Positions 47,838 through 60,619 of a stretch of DNA of 64,000 bases are shown one piece after another (the stretch's first letter is position 1; each line of letters begins with the position of its first letter). The notes below the pieces were generated by a model that was not told the origin of the DNA, did no database searches, and saw nothing but the letters and a program-made list of their open reading frames with translations. Position numbers and translations under genes: made by a program. Origin of the DNA: Owenia fusiformis (lineage: Eukaryota > Annelida > Polychaeta > Sabellida > Oweniidae); NCBI GenBank assembly GCA_903813345.2, contig CAIIXF020000004.1, positions 18,833,513 through 18,897,512 on the forward strand. The letters run 5' to 3'.

Positions 47838-49339
47838 CTGGAATTATAAAATGTTATTTATTACACAACAGCAGCACCAGGGAGTAGCAAAACCCATCAA
47901 ACATATAGTCAGTAAACTAGATGATACCATGACATCTCATTTCTCAATGAGGCTATGAGTATCAGAATAGATATAAGAGAATTGATTCATATAGGCTAAG
48001 CATGTCTCAGCCCATCAGCTTAGAGTATTTCAGTTTATTTTTTCAAGCTATATGCAACTAAGAAACATTATTTTACAGTGCATTAATATAGTTTCATAAT
48101 GAACTGAGCAGTGCCATTATTGGTAAAAGAGTGTGACATCAACGCAGTGCAATAGTGTTTCATAAATAACTGGATAGTTTATTTGAAATTTACAGGGTTC
48201 CTTAATGGATCTAAAAGCATTCATGCATGTTCAAAACCATCCTGATAATGTACTCAGACTCTACCATTGATTCAGATTAACAGATGGACAGACATGTGAG
48301 TGATTATGATAACTCACACTTGTGAGCTAAACAATTTTAGTATAGATAACCTCTATAATATTTTGTAAACAACCACAACATAAGGCATGAAATAATGCCT
48401 ATCAATATCATATTTCAGTACATCAATCTCAAAAGACCAATAATACCACAGGAATAAGATATTCAGAAATTAAAATCGATTCACGAAACAAGAATTCCTT
48501 TGATAATTTTTGTGGATATCTATGATCGATACAATACACATCTAGAGCCAGTAGCAGTGCTCTATAATCACTCTTCATCTCTAAACTCATAATCAAAAAA
48601 ATTAAAAAGAAAACTTAAACAATGTATTTATCCTTCTTCATTCCATATTCAAACAACAGCAAAACCATATTTGAGATATATCTTCAGCATAATAACATTA
48701 ACACCATTGCTGGTATTACTGGTACAACAAGAGAAATATTACATTAAAGATTTCATGAGAAATAAAAATATGAATTAATTGATTCATCATTACAATTCAG
48801 CAATAAACGATGGATATACTGACAATATTAGAGTGCACATCATTTGATTAAATAGGTTGAATAGGGTTTCAGGTTTTAACAGTATTTAGTGCTGATTCAT
48901 TGAGAAGCCCCCTACCCAAGAAAGTCTTACAAGAGATTCTAATGTACTCTACAAGATGTTATAGGTCTCCCTTGAGAATCCTCAATATATAAAGCACAAG
49001 AGGTGGATGTATTGATAAAAACATTATTTCTAATTTCCACTGTGCAACACTGGGGATCAGTTCATCTAATCCAAGACAAACATAATGTAATCTGAACAGC
49101 AACATTTAATAACTTTAACAAACACAGATAATCTCAGCAATAATACTAGGATTATTTGCCAACTAAGAAGACTTGTTTGCTGGATTTATACTCACTTTCA
49201 AATAGATCAATTTCATATAAATGTAAATGAATTAAATAGACCTATAAGACCAGAAGGAGGGGGGGTTGTGCTTAACTCACTTATTGTAAACCACATGCTT
49301 CAAACAGTGTATATATTTATAAGAAAAGCTAGAAGCTAG
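47838..49339. other. Intron a-b, segment adjoining exon b
   Basis: AT-rich; a short match to the GTAGCAAAACCCATCAAAC dispersed repeat at about 47876, otherwise nothing. Confidence 0.5.
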
Positions 49340-49555
49340 TAAAGAAAAGAAACAGCTTAATACTGATAAATAAGACCAAGAACAGCTAAATGCTGATAAA
49401 GAGGAGGGAAAGCTAAATACTGCTTCAAGAGAGAACAGCTAAGTACAGAAGAAAAAAAAAGAACAGCTAAATACAGAAGAAAGAGAACAGCTAAATACTG
49501 ATAAAGAGAATGACCACGCTTTGTAATACTGACAAAGAAGAAGAACAGCAAGTGA
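49340..49555. repeat. Degenerate purine-rich short repeat
   Basis: Irregular copies of an AGAACAGCTAAATACTGATA motif are mixed with GAAGAAA runs. Unit length varies between about 20 and 33 bp. No coding value. Confidence 0.6.
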
Positions 49556-49574
49556 TACAAAGGGATAACTATAA

Positions 49575-50215
49575 TTATTATATCATTGCTAGAATTTGTG
49601 TCCTTTGATTGGCTGATTCAGTACCATGTGATCAAAAATACCAAAGCGTATTTCACAGTTCCCTTAATTTTGGAATTATAAAAGACGTATTGCCCGGCGT
49701 ATTGCCCGCCCGGGAATTCTGAATCGTCCCGTTTCGTCCAGTACAGTTGTGACGTGCATCAAAATGGCAGACGGAAAAAGATTTAAAAGTCTGAATTCCG
49801 ATGAAAAGAACGACATCTTGAGGGATGTGCATTCTAAAAACACCATTAAATCAACGGAATGACATCTAATGTCTTAGAACATTTTCAAGTGTTATGTCCA
49901 CAAACGAAATAGACGTTAAATCTATCGATAAAATCGTTCTGGATGGAATTTTAGAGGATTTTTTTGGAACTGCGAACGAAGGATGGGGAATATTACAAGA
50001 GTGCCAGTCTGCAAAGTAAGCGAATGTCTAGCAATGATATAATAAAACAAATATTTCATTCTATGTTCGGGCAATACCTGTTGCACTTTCAATGATTTTT
50101 GCAGCATGTATTTCCATCGCCCTACGGGCTGCGGGCAATACATACTGCAAAAATCATTGAAAGATGAACAGGTATTGCCCTTCATAGAATGAAATATTTG
50201 CTTACTACTGATAAA
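49575..50215. mobile_element. Element with inverted motifs and GGGCAATACCTG palindrome
   Basis: TTATATCATTGCTAGAAT at 49578-49595 recurs in inverse near 50028. A strong palindrome at about 50045-50212 has arms TTCGGGCAATACCTGTT...CAATGATTTTTGCAG and their inverse around TCGCCCTACGGGC. Between them lies a decayed coding fragment. Confidence 0.5.
49764..50022 (+). pseudogene. Crypton/DUF3504-like fragment
   Basis: An ATG opens MADGKRFKSLNSDEKNDI followed by LRDVHSKNTIKSTE and a stop. Shifted frames then read IDVKSIDKIVLDGILED and LELRTKDGEYYKSASLQS. The SKNT-K-T, EL-LE.F and ELR.KDG.YY..SL order matches, from memory, the N-terminal domain of Crypton-derived tyrosine-recombinase proteins (DUF3504, as in ZMYM/QRICH1 relatives). 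At least two frame changes and a stop make it a pseudogene; the catalytic recombinase half was not found. Confidence 0.55.
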
Positions 50216-51196
50216 CAGGGAGAATAAATATTACTCCGGTTTACACAGATTTATAGGTACAACCAAAAGCTTACTCACTAAGTCTTGAGGATTTGAAAAT
50301 GTTTTTTCACCTTGTCATATAGATAGCTTAGTCCTGAGAGAATTTATATGCAAATATTCCTAGGATATGTATACTTAGAACAATCTCAAGTAATCTACAG
50401 ACTTGAGAGGGGATAATTAGAATACAGTAAAACCTGAGTCAGCTGAACACATTCATGATCAACAAGCCTACATTCTTGCTTTTCTTGATGTACAATGTAG
50501 AAGTTAGCAATGGTTCTGGGAAGCATCTCACAATAATACAACTATCCACATGAGACTATATTTTTAACATACAATAAGATATCCCAAATGTGTGAAATCT
50601 TAGGCAATCGTATGTCATATTTGAAGTATTTTGTGGCTCATAGCTTTGATCAATGTGTATTTGAATTCATATGTCCTATGACTAGGAATTATTCTATTTG
50701 CAATGTTTTCTATTTGAAATATGATTTTTGAATATTTTAACAGTGTCATCTTTTGCATAATGGATTGATCATGGTGATTACATGCTGATATTAGTGTAAT
50801 AACTAGCAGTGATATTTTGGTGATTGGTCTGATATATGGATACTGATTGAGAAATGTGATTACAAGAAATGAATAACAGTTTTAAATTGAGTACCAGTTT
50901 TGACAAATGGATGAGCCAACTGGAAGGACTGAAGGAAGCCTTGAACATCTCATAAACTCAATTTGTGAGACAAGAAAACATATTTAAACATCATTGCAAC
51001 ATATTAGCCAAAGAAAAGATATTCTAATATGACTAACAAAGACACAGCCATCTTCACCCCATGCAAGATATTGCCATCTTTCATCCTAAAACGTGCAAGA
51101 TGAGATTTACTTGTGACATTCGATAAAGAAGAATTATCAAAGTTCATCAAGAATGGGCAATCTTGCACAGGTGCTCTTGCAAGAACCTTGTCTACA
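50216..51196. other. Intron a-b, no feature
   Basis: AT-rich sequence without recognisable exon or repeat. Confidence 0.5.
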
Positions 51197-53601
51197 TACA
51201 GGGTGACCCAAGAAAAACAGAGTAATAATCTCTGAAATACCTATCCTATCAAACCAATTTTTTATATGCATAAACTGGAATCTATGGATGATAATATGAT
51301 ATCAAGTTTGTTACACACTAGAAAAACAGCAACTCCACAGATAGTGGCAATCTTGAAAATTCCATCATGAACAGAGCATATCAGCTTCTAAAATTTAAAC
51401 CAAATCCATTAATTGGTATTTGAGTTACCAAAGAATACATTTTTACGAAAAATGGTGGCCATTTTAAAATATAGCTGCCATCTTGAAAATTTCTCAAGTT
51501 GATCTCCTTTGTCCCTAGGTAGCAGCATATAAAATCTAAACCAAATCTGTGCACTGGTATACAAATGTAAGGTATTTTTAAAAAATGGCAGCCATTTTGA
51601 AATTCAGCTGTCATCTTGAAAATTCTTTCACGAACAGGGCTACTATGTCGCCAGGCATCAGCATATAAAATTTGAACCAAGTCCGTTCACTGGTATTTGA
51701 GTTATGATTACATTTTTTGGGGAAAAGTGGCTGCCATTTTGAAATTCAGGTACCACTTGAAAATTCTTGTGCAAGAAGCAATTTAAAAGATTAAAAATGT
51801 ATCAAATTTCGGCTGGCTACAATTATCCAACACAGTGGCGTGACCTTACATGACTTTTTAATGTTAATGCTGACAGCTTTATGTTCAATAGACTAGATGC
51901 GAGTAGAAATAATCTTGATTTACATCATTAGATATTCAAAATTCAGTCAAAGTGATGTCATATTTGAATTCTACATGTAAAAGTACATCTAGAAATATGG
52001 TTTCGAAAATTGTTTATCAACTTTGAAAATTTAATTTTTTTGAAAATGTGACTTCTCGTTCGGGTTGATTACCCATAGACCCCATGTTACAAAATCATAA
52101 AAAGTGAAATATTTTTTCTTGTATTTAACAAATACCATTTTCTTTTACTGGACATATTTTAATTTGCATAATTATTAGATACAAAAGGGTTATATGAAAA
52201 TTGAACCATTAAAATAGATATAATTTAAGTTAAATGGAACTTTCTCGTATACCCGCCATGCTATCTGACCCGAACGAGCCACCTGGTGGTCAAACTGGTA
52301 ACTTCCTACTCGCATCTGCGTTATTAGGTTGATAAGTTTAATATGGGAGCTATAGGATGCTTCGATCAACCACATAGCTTGACTTGTCAAACAGAACAAC
52401 AGTGTCCCTTGGCTTCAGCATATAAAATTTGAACTAAATCCATTTACTGTTTTTTGAGTTATCAAATATTTCATTTTTATCGAAAAAATGCGGCCATTTT
52501 GAAATTCAGCAGCCATCTTGAAAATGTTTTCTTAAACAGAGCAACTGTGTCCCTAGGCATCAGTACAGTATATAAAATTGAGATGAAATCCGTTAACTGG
52601 TATTTAAATTATCAAAGATTATGTTTTCTTGCGAAAAATTGTGGCCATTTTGAAAATCAGTAGCCATCTTGAAAATCTCTTCTTGAATAAAATTTGAATC
52701 AAATCTGTCAATCGGTATTTTAGTTATTGCACGGACAGACTTCGTTCGATGGGATAAAAATTGATTATTTGTGATATCATGGATAATCTTAGAATATGTC
52801 CAATTTTTAGAAAATCAACATTGAGCCAAAATCATATCTTGAGATTTATGAAATATTCAGAAGGAAATTTCAAAGAAGACATCAAATTAAAGTCTCATTA
52901 AATATTTCAATTGAGAAATGAAGTATAGGCAATGGTAAAACACCAAGTAAAACATCAGATGACTGAAATTCCTGGCCTCTGAGCAAGAACACATCAAACG
53001 CTATATAAAATTCTATTGGATGAATTCTTAAAAAATCATTAAGATAGCAGAATGATCAGTCAAGACCATTGTATAACATGTGATTACAAAGTCAAATATT
53101 TAATAATGAGTTGGAAGAGGAAGAGAGGAGAACTGTATGGAAAAATCAGCTTATACTTATCTAGGGAGGTTTGTAAGAATGGGGTTATGAGAACACCTGA
53201 AAGCACGGTGTTTTATTGCATTGAACGTAGTTCCAAGATATCATTCATAAGGTCCAGTCATCTTTGAAGATGGCTTAAATGTTGCTTGGAGACATTCCCA
53301 TTGATTGATCTCAGCCTCTATACTCACAAAATGCAGCTTTACAGGAAGGCAAAAAAAATGTATTTGGATTAAACAAACAATGTGTAATTCCTTTTGGTTG
53401 AGACAGAAATCTTACATTTTCCTTTCTTTCAAAAGTGGGCACATTATTAATTGACCTTAACAAGAAAAATTTTGAATGTTATATTTGGTCTCACATTGTC
53501 ATCCATAGATTGTAGTTTCTGTACATGAAACATGAAGCTGGTTACACATGTATTAAAGGAATTATTTTATTTTCAGAGTGTTATTTTTGGATCACCCTGT
53601 A
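51197..53601. mobile_element. 2.4-kb TA-flanked element, CAGGGTGACCCAA ends, with nested repeats
   Basis: The left end TA|CAGGGTGACCCAAGAAAAAC matches the inverse of TTATTTTTGGATCACCCTG|TA on the right, and inner motifs (AATCTATGGATGA) also pair. The interior (about 51364-52760) is occupied by another repeat with units of about 130-150 bp marked by CATATAAAATTTGAACCAA and ATGGCNGCCATTTTGAAAT. That repeat is itself interrupted at about 51890-52322 by a segment with TAGATGCGAGTAG inverted ends. It is therefore a nest of at least three insertions. No gene was found. Confidence 0.65.
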
Positions 53602-54129
53602 GACTATAAGCAACCAGTCAATATACTTCTATTACACATAATGCAATGAATTATATCATGAATTATAGAAGAGGTATTTACCCATGGGCCATGAGTAACT
53701 TTATCAAATAAGTTAGATTGGTAATTACTAGGAGTCAGTGATTGATGGCATAATCATTAATTATTATCCTTTATAAAATATATAATCATTATCATATAAT
53801 ATTGGTTAATTCAAATAGCAGATACCAATACATATACTGTATTTTAACATGGACCTCTAAAACAGAGACAATCTTAGTTAGATTTAGTTAGATATCAATA
53901 AGAAGCAAGTTTAATATAATGCGGTGGCTGCAATGATTGGAGAGTGTAATGTTATTATTGTTGAAGTAATCCATGCCTCCAAGGGTACATTTGGGACACT
54001 CCTCTACAAATCAATTGGTTAAGGGGGCATTTTAAATCTTTAATGATAAGTTTTCAAGAGACTTCCAAAGCCCATGTCCCAATTAACTTATTTCAATATC
54101 TAAACTATGAAATTAGATTAGATAACAGC
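53602..54129. other. Intron a-b, segment before the 35-bp minisatellite
   Basis: Very AT-rich; nothing recognised. Confidence 0.5.
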
Positions 54130-55518
54130 AATATGATACATATTTTAACTACTGTTGCAATGGCAGTATGACATATAGTTTTACTATTGTTGCAATGGCA
54201 ATGAGACATATAGTTTAACTACTGATGCAATGGCAGTGTGATGTATAGTTTAAGTACTGTTGCAATGGCAGTGTGACATATAGTTGCAATGGCAGTGAGA
54301 CATATAGTTTTACTATTGTTACAATGGCAGTGTGCCATGTAGTTTTACTACTGATGCAATGGTAGTGTGATGTATAGCTTAACTACTGTTGCAATGACAG
54401 TGTGACATAAAGTTGCAATGGCAGTGAAACATATAGTTTTACTATTGTTGCAATGGCAGTGTGACATATAGTTTAACTACTGATACAATGGCAGTGTGAC
54501 ATATAGCTTTACTATTGTTGCAATGGCAGTGTGACATATAGTTTTAATATTGTTGCAATGGCAGTGTGACATATAGTTTAACTACTGGTGCAATGGCAGT
54601 GTGACATATAGTTTTACTATTGTTGCAATGGCAGTGTGACATATAGTTTAACTACTGATGCAATGGCAGTGTGATATATAGTTTAACTACTGTTGCAATG
54701 GCAGTGTGACATATAGTTTAACTACTGATGCAATGGCAGTGTGATATATAGTTTAACTACTGTTGCAATGGCAGTGTGACATATAGTTTTACTATTGTTG
54801 CAATGGCAGTATGACATATAGTTTAACTACTGATGCAATGGCAGTGTGATATATAGGTTTAACTGCTGATGCAATGACAGTGTGACATATAGTTTAACTA
54901 CTGATGCAATGGCAGTGTGACATATAGTTTAACTACTGATGCAATGGCAGTGTGACATATAGTTTTACTATTGTTGCAATGGCAGTATGACATATAGTTT
55001 AACTACTGATGCAATGACAGTGTGACATATAATGTAACTACTGTTGCAATAACAGTGTGACATATAGTTTAACTACTGATGCAATGACAGTGTCACATAT
55101 AGTTTAACTATTGTTGCAATGGCAGTGTGACATATAGGTTAACTACTGATGCAATGGCAGTGTGACATATAGTTTAACTACTGATGCAATGGCAGTGTGA
55201 CATATAGTTTTACTATTGTCGTAATGGCACTGTGACATATAGTTTAACTACTGTTGCAATGGCAGTATGACATATAGTTTAACTACTGTTGCAATGGCAG
55301 TGTGACATATAGTTTAACTACCGATGTAATGGCAGTGTGATATATAATTTAACTACTGATGTAATGGCAGTGTGATATATAGTTTAACTACTGTTCCAAT
55401 AGCAGTGTGATATATAGTTTTACTATTGTTGCAATGGCAGTGTGATATATAGTTTTACTATTGTTGCAATGGCAGTGTGACATATAGTTTAAGTACTGAT
55501 GCAATGGCAGTGTGATCT
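54130..55518. repeat. 35-bp minisatellite
   Basis: Roughly 38 to 40 copies of a 35-bp unit, CAATGGCAGTGTGACATATA then GTTTAACTACTGTTG. TGTTG alternates with TGATG, and TTTAACTAC with TTTTACTAT, so there are at least two unit subtypes in higher-order mixtures. It sits in the intron between exons a and b. Confidence 0.93.
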
Positions 55519-56949
55519 ATCAGAAAACAAAATATCTTGACATAATGAATTTTGTCAAGGGCAATGTAGTTTAACGAAACAGTTAGAATGACTATAAAAC
55601 TGCTCTATTTTTGATTAATCTATTAAATGATGTTGACAAAGCAATTGTAATACCTTAAAGATACATCAAAACATTTTTAATAATTTTAAAGGGAAAACAT
55701 GTGAATATGGCTGGCCATTATAACCGCTGTCTCAAGGGATGCTATTTTCCTCAGAGTAATTACCTAATTTATCAAGATGGAGCTAATCAAACAAAATTAC
55801 AGTCTTATAGAAGAGAAGGGGACCAATTCACCCAAACAGTATTAGGTTTCGTTTTTGACAGATGCAGAACATGGTCTTTGATTGGTCATTTAGTGCCAAT
55901 ATGTTGCGTGTCTTTTCAAGTGAATACCACAACGCTCTTACAAATCTTTATCTTAAATGCCATGTTTCAATGAGAAATCAATTAAAACACGGCCCTTAGG
56001 TAAAAAGCTAAGGGCATTACACTTGAATTAAGGAAGGTTTTTCTATGAGATAAGAATAGAAAAAACATAACCTCAAAAAATTGAAACTAACACAAGGAAT
56101 TGATTTATAATGTCTTATTATGATTTGGTTCATTTATGTTTCCTTAGAATCAATGTACAATTAGCTTTGCTATAATGAATATCTCCGACATTGCATTTTA
56201 AAATGAAGTATTAGCAACCAAGTCCATTGCAAAGTTTTCCCTGAAGATACCACTGGAGATTAATGGATGAGAAATGTCAGCTTTATTCCAGTCACATCAT
56301 GGGTTATTTTTATGGAAATTGGTTGGGGTTAATGCAATTAGTCTTCACAAAAGAGATAAGGCTTGCATGGGGAGCAATTCACTTCAATGTCACAAGATTA
56401 ACAATTACACTGGGCATGGCCTGAAGAGGGAAACATCACTAGCACTAGGAAATATCATTAACTATGAGCACAGAAGAGGGAAGATTTAACAAGAATAAAG
56501 CAAATGGAAATCTCATAGACTATGTATAGAATCCAACAAAATTGTAAACCAAATTATTGTTGAAGAGAACATATAGAGGATTAGCAAATAGCCATTCATA
56601 GAAGTGCCCATGTTCTTTCTATTTAGGATTGAGTTTGTCCATTTCCCTTAATTCTATTTTAATACCCATATGTATCAACATTTGGGATTGACCCTGAGAG
56701 GAGTCCCCTTGATATAACTACATGACTTTGATGTTTTTAACTCTCTTTTTGCGATGTATTCACATTACAGTGAGAGTCAATTTCAATAACTAAAGCGTGG
56801 CAAGCAAAACCCAAATTCTCATTTAAATCTTCCTAGAGAATATCCTTGAATGGAATTGCTTGATTTTGACATATATAAGTTATGTAAATTCTTCTTGTAA
56901 TATAATGTCAATTCTTCTTAAATCATTTAATTAAAAATGGTTTACTATG
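55519..56949. other. Intron a-b, no feature
   Basis: Short open frames at 55701-55973 and 56274-56489 on the plus strand have no recognisable domain or splice context and are not called as genes. Confidence 0.45.
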
Positions 56950-57645
56950 AACTAGACAAATGGCAACTCCTGGAGTAGCAAATCCCACCGAACAAAACAT
57001 ACTTTATCATTCATCATTTTGAACATTAATGAATAGCATGGCTGAAACAACCTGTTGTATTGCCTCCTTTTGGCAAAATCTACATACATGATATGATGTG
57101 ACATCATATCATAACACCCTTCTTCAGTAGAAGTATCAGTTTGAGTGAAGGTATTTCAGTTATCAAACAATTTTTTTTATGAAGAATCTATGGCCATTTT
57201 GAATAGTGTGACCATAAAAGGAATCATCCCTTTCCTGGCCATATGAAATAGCCTTAGCATTTGGACCAAATCCTATGACTGATATCTTAATTTTCAAAAA
57301 TGTTATTTTTATACATTTACAGGGTGTCCAATAAATAAGGTGAAGGTTTCTTAATATTACACCAATCTTGGCGAAATTTTCAGAGTTTGTAGCCCAAACC
57401 TTTTTACCTTTATTCTGTGAATTTAAAGTGTCTTCTATTTGATTGGCCAGAGTTGTGGTTGCTATAGCAACAGAAACAACAAAAAGGTGGAGCAAGTTTG
57501 TTTACGTCACAACTTTCCAAAACATATTTCTTCTTTCTGATAGCTTTATTCATACTCCCAGGTCTATTACTACCACAAATACAATATAATAAAAACAGTC
57601 CTACAGTCCCTTTGTTATGAAAATAAGCTATTCAACATAATGTCC

Positions 57646-57960
57646 ATCTCTAGCTATACACTAAATCTTTTGCCTATTCACCCACTCTCTAAACACACTT
57701 TCAAACCCATTCTTGCCCATTTCCTGAAGTCTTGCTAAGGCATGTGATCTAAGTTCATCAGTGCTTCCAAAATTTCCTCTCAAATCACGCTTGAGTTCTG
57801 CATATAAGTAAAAGTCATTGGGTCCTACAAATAGAAGCTCTGGGGAATATGGAGGGTGTGCAAGTAGGGGTAGCCCCAGTGCCCTAATAGTTTCACTAGT
57901 GAGCATAGCTGTGTGTGAACTCAGATCACATGCCTTAGCAAGACTTAGGGAAATGGGCAA
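57646..57960 (-). pseudogene. Mariner-type transposase fragment, minus strand
   Basis: The readable frame includes GLPLLAHPPYSPEL, NDFYLYAELKRDLRGNFG and FESVFREWVNRQKI. The HPPYSPDL...D motif holds the third catalytic acid of mariner transposases; here the Asp of NDF is kept, but three residues appear inserted before it. The catalytic first half is absent, and a stop cuts off the C-terminus that survives in the other arm. It is non-functional. Confidence 0.75.
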
Positions 57961-58042
57961 GAATGGGTTTGAAAGTGTGTTTAGAGACTGGGTGAATAGG
58001 CATAAGAAGTGTATAGCTAGAGATGGACATTATGTTGAATAG
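57917..58042 (+). pseudogene. Mariner transposase C-terminus, plus-strand arm
   Basis: The inverted copy encodes ELRSHALARLREMGKNGF, ESVFRDWVNRHKKCI and ARDGHYVE followed by a stop. This is the classical mariner C-terminus (KCI...GDYVE). It duplicates the end of the minus-strand fragment and cannot form a protein by itself. Confidence 0.72.
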
Positions 58043-58680
58043 CTTATTTTCATAACAATGAGACTTTAGGACTGTTTTTATATTGTATTTGTGGTAGTAA
58101 TAGACCTGGGAGTATGAATAAAGCTATCAGAAAGAAGAAATATGTTTTGGAAAGTTGTGACGTAAACAAACTTGCCCCGCCTTTTCGTTGTTTCAGTTGC
58201 TATAGCAACCACAACTCTGGCCAATCAAATAGAAGACGCTTTAAATTCACAGAATAAAGGTAAAAAGGTTTGGGCTACAAACTCTGAAAATTTCGCCAAG
58301 ATTGGTGCAATATTAAGAAAGTTACAATATCTTTCACCTTATTTATTGGACACCCCGTATATAATTACATTCAGTCCAATTCTGTTACTGGTATTTAAAT
58401 CATCAAATGTTACTCTTTGTGAAGTCATTTTGAAAATTTCTTCCAAGGCATAACTCCTATGTCTCTAAGGCATTTGAACTAAATCTGTGAAATGGAATTT
58501 GAAATATCAAAGATTATATTTTTCATGAAAAATGGTGCCCATATTGAATTGAGCAGCCATAATGTGAACTCCTTTTTGATCAGAGGTCCTATGCCCAAAA
58601 GGCACAGCCTTTAAAATCTGAACCAAAAGATGAATCGATGGATGAAGGGACGGACGGATGGCTTCTCTATTATATATCCC

Positions 58681-60469
58681 TTCCAAACTTTAATCAGTAA
58701 TATGTGATCATCTGAATAGTAGAATAGTATAATATAAGTATAATATTTTCTACCACAAAAAAGAAAAAAGATGACATGGTTCACCATGATGACTAGATAA
58801 GTCTCATCTATATTATAATACATCCAGAAATTAGCATCAGTGCTTCACAAAAATGCCTGTCTTCTACCATTCATTATTACCATCATTTACCATTACGTAC
58901 TCCCACAGAGTATAACCAAATCAAAGAATAGTTTTCAGTTACTGTCAGGATGAACTGATGCATAAGTGGGAATAGACTTGGGAATGTCTAATGTATGTAC
59001 ATTATACTGAGAAATATCAAGAAATTTACAAAAATCATTTTGAACTAATATGTTGCTTAGTCTCAGAAAAAATGAAGCACTCTATGCAATGGCGAAATCA
59101 ACCATTCTTCTGCAGGAATTCGGTTAAACACCATTGTGATCTAAAACGAGAAAGTACAAACACTCAAAAACATCATTTTTCTCTTAACTTTTTACCACAT
59201 TTACACAATGGTTTCTAATACATACACTTTACCAAAAAATAGTTTCAAATATTATCCTAGGTATTTATTTGAGCCATTCACGTAACTGCGATAAAAAGTT
59301 ATACAATATGTTATTATGATCTTTTGGAGTGTAGGATGTCTGTGCCATTTTCAATAACTTCAAATTGGATCACAACTAGATTCCTTTCTTCAAGTAGTGC
59401 TCCCTTTAATGAGGCCACAGATTCCAATATAGACAATTACCTACAATTAACAGCTGAGCAACTTCTTGAGACCTTTCGCATGAATAATCGTAAATACTTA
59501 GGAATTCTTAAGAAAGGAATGAAAAGCATCACTTGCAATGTCCAAAACTCATCAAACACTCAGTTGAACAAGTATTCCTCAAATGTAAGGATTGAATTAA
59601 TTTCCCAATATTCGATGAAAGCATTCAATGGTGAGATATAAGTATCATATTACATCACACCTTCAAGTGTTTTTGAATTTCTGGTCAATAATCATGAATG
59701 TTATATACTTATTATTAAAGGCCCCATATGAAATTTGAAAAGATGTTTTTATCATTAATTTTTTTTTTCATGACTTTTAAAAGAGATTTTTGTGAGTAAA
59801 GAAATTCAGAAAAAGTAATGTCAGCTTTTAATTTCTCAAATATTCACATTTCTCAACATTTTTCAAATAAAAAACGAATAATAAACCTCCTCCCCATAGT
59901 CTAATCACTCTGGGAGGTCAAGACGATACAAGACAAGGTGAAATATGGAGTAACTTCAATCTAACTCTGTATTCCAAATGATCAAGAGAAATGACAGTGT
60001 ACATCAATATCTAATTTCAAGCAAATGCAATAAATTCAAATGATTCCTTTAATATTCTGTTCAAATGAACATCCACGCAACTGAGAGAACGTACAAGTGA
60101 ACAAACAGCCCTAAGATTCTATGGAAGTTACTATTGGCAGAAAAAGTGAAGGATCAACAGTTTAGTCAAGTGTTTTATATTGATCTGAGATTTATGGCAT
60201 TATCACTTCTCATTATTCTTTAGGCTTTATAAGAGCCGATGGAATTAATTGATCTTTGATATACCATATGATGCCTTCAGACACTAATGAAAAGACATAC
60301 ACAGTATTGGAATGTTCGATGGAATCTTGAAAAATTGCTCACATTCTTTCATGCACATTTATATTAATCCCTCCACATACAACTGTGGCAAGAAGGCAAA
60401 TGGTGAAATCATCATAGCATTACAGCATAATTCAAGGCATACTTTCATTGGTTTTATTAAAGCACTTAC
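58681..60469. other. Intron a-b, segment adjoining exon a
   Basis: AT-rich. A 105-codon plus-strand open frame at 59324-59641 shows no recognisable domain and no splice or promoter support. Confidence 0.45.
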
Positions 60470-60619
60470 CACTTGGAGTACATAGACTTTCCCGATGCGT
60501 GTGTCAAAGACTGTATAGTTAGTGATGATGTCAGAGAGTCCATCTTGCGTTTGTGCAAACCTGTCCATGTTGATGACAATCCTTGATGTACTATAGCCAT
60601 CCCTGATAATGATGTTGCT
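60470..60619 (-). CDS. Exon a of minus-strand membrane-protein gene (ectodomain part)
   Basis: This internal exon is 150 nt, exactly 50 codons, phase 0 at both ends. The minus strand shows a tattttcag acceptor before AGCAACATC and a GTG|gtaagt donor. The encoded stretch runs from SNIIIRDGYSTSRIVINMD to IGKVYVLQV. It looks like soluble, probably extracellular sequence just before the membrane span coded by the next exon, and contains an NYT N-glycosylation sequon. I do not recognise the domain. Nothing further upstream of this gene was found between 60620 and 64000, so earlier exons and the start codon should lie beyond the right edge. The exon call is strong from the splice sites and open frame; the extracellular placement is inferred from the following exon. 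Confidence 0.72.

Larger units (their letters stand above)
57318..58359. mobile_element. Palindromic mariner remnant
   Basis: It is TA-flanked, with ends CAGGGTGTCCAATAAATAAG and, in inverse, TTATTTATTGGACACCCCG. The arms (57320 to about 57757 and about 57917-58357) are inverted copies of the 3' half of a mariner element, separated by about 160 bp of unduplicated transposase sequence. The element is inserted in an older dispersed repeat seen on both sides (56950-57317 and 58360-58680). Confidence 0.8.
56950..58680. repeat. Dispersed repeat split by the mariner remnant
   Basis: Outside the mariner element, the left part (56950-57317) starts near GGAGTAGCAAATCCCACC. The right part (58360-58680) carries TTACTGGTATTTAAATCATC and ends with GACGGACGGATGG. 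These motifs match the repeat nested at 51364-52760, so it is one older family into which the mariner jumped. Confidence 0.55.

Noticed and set aside
59324-59641. 105-codon plus-strand open frame
   Set aside because: No recognisable domain, composition like the surrounding AT-rich sequence, and no supporting splice sites or neighbours.
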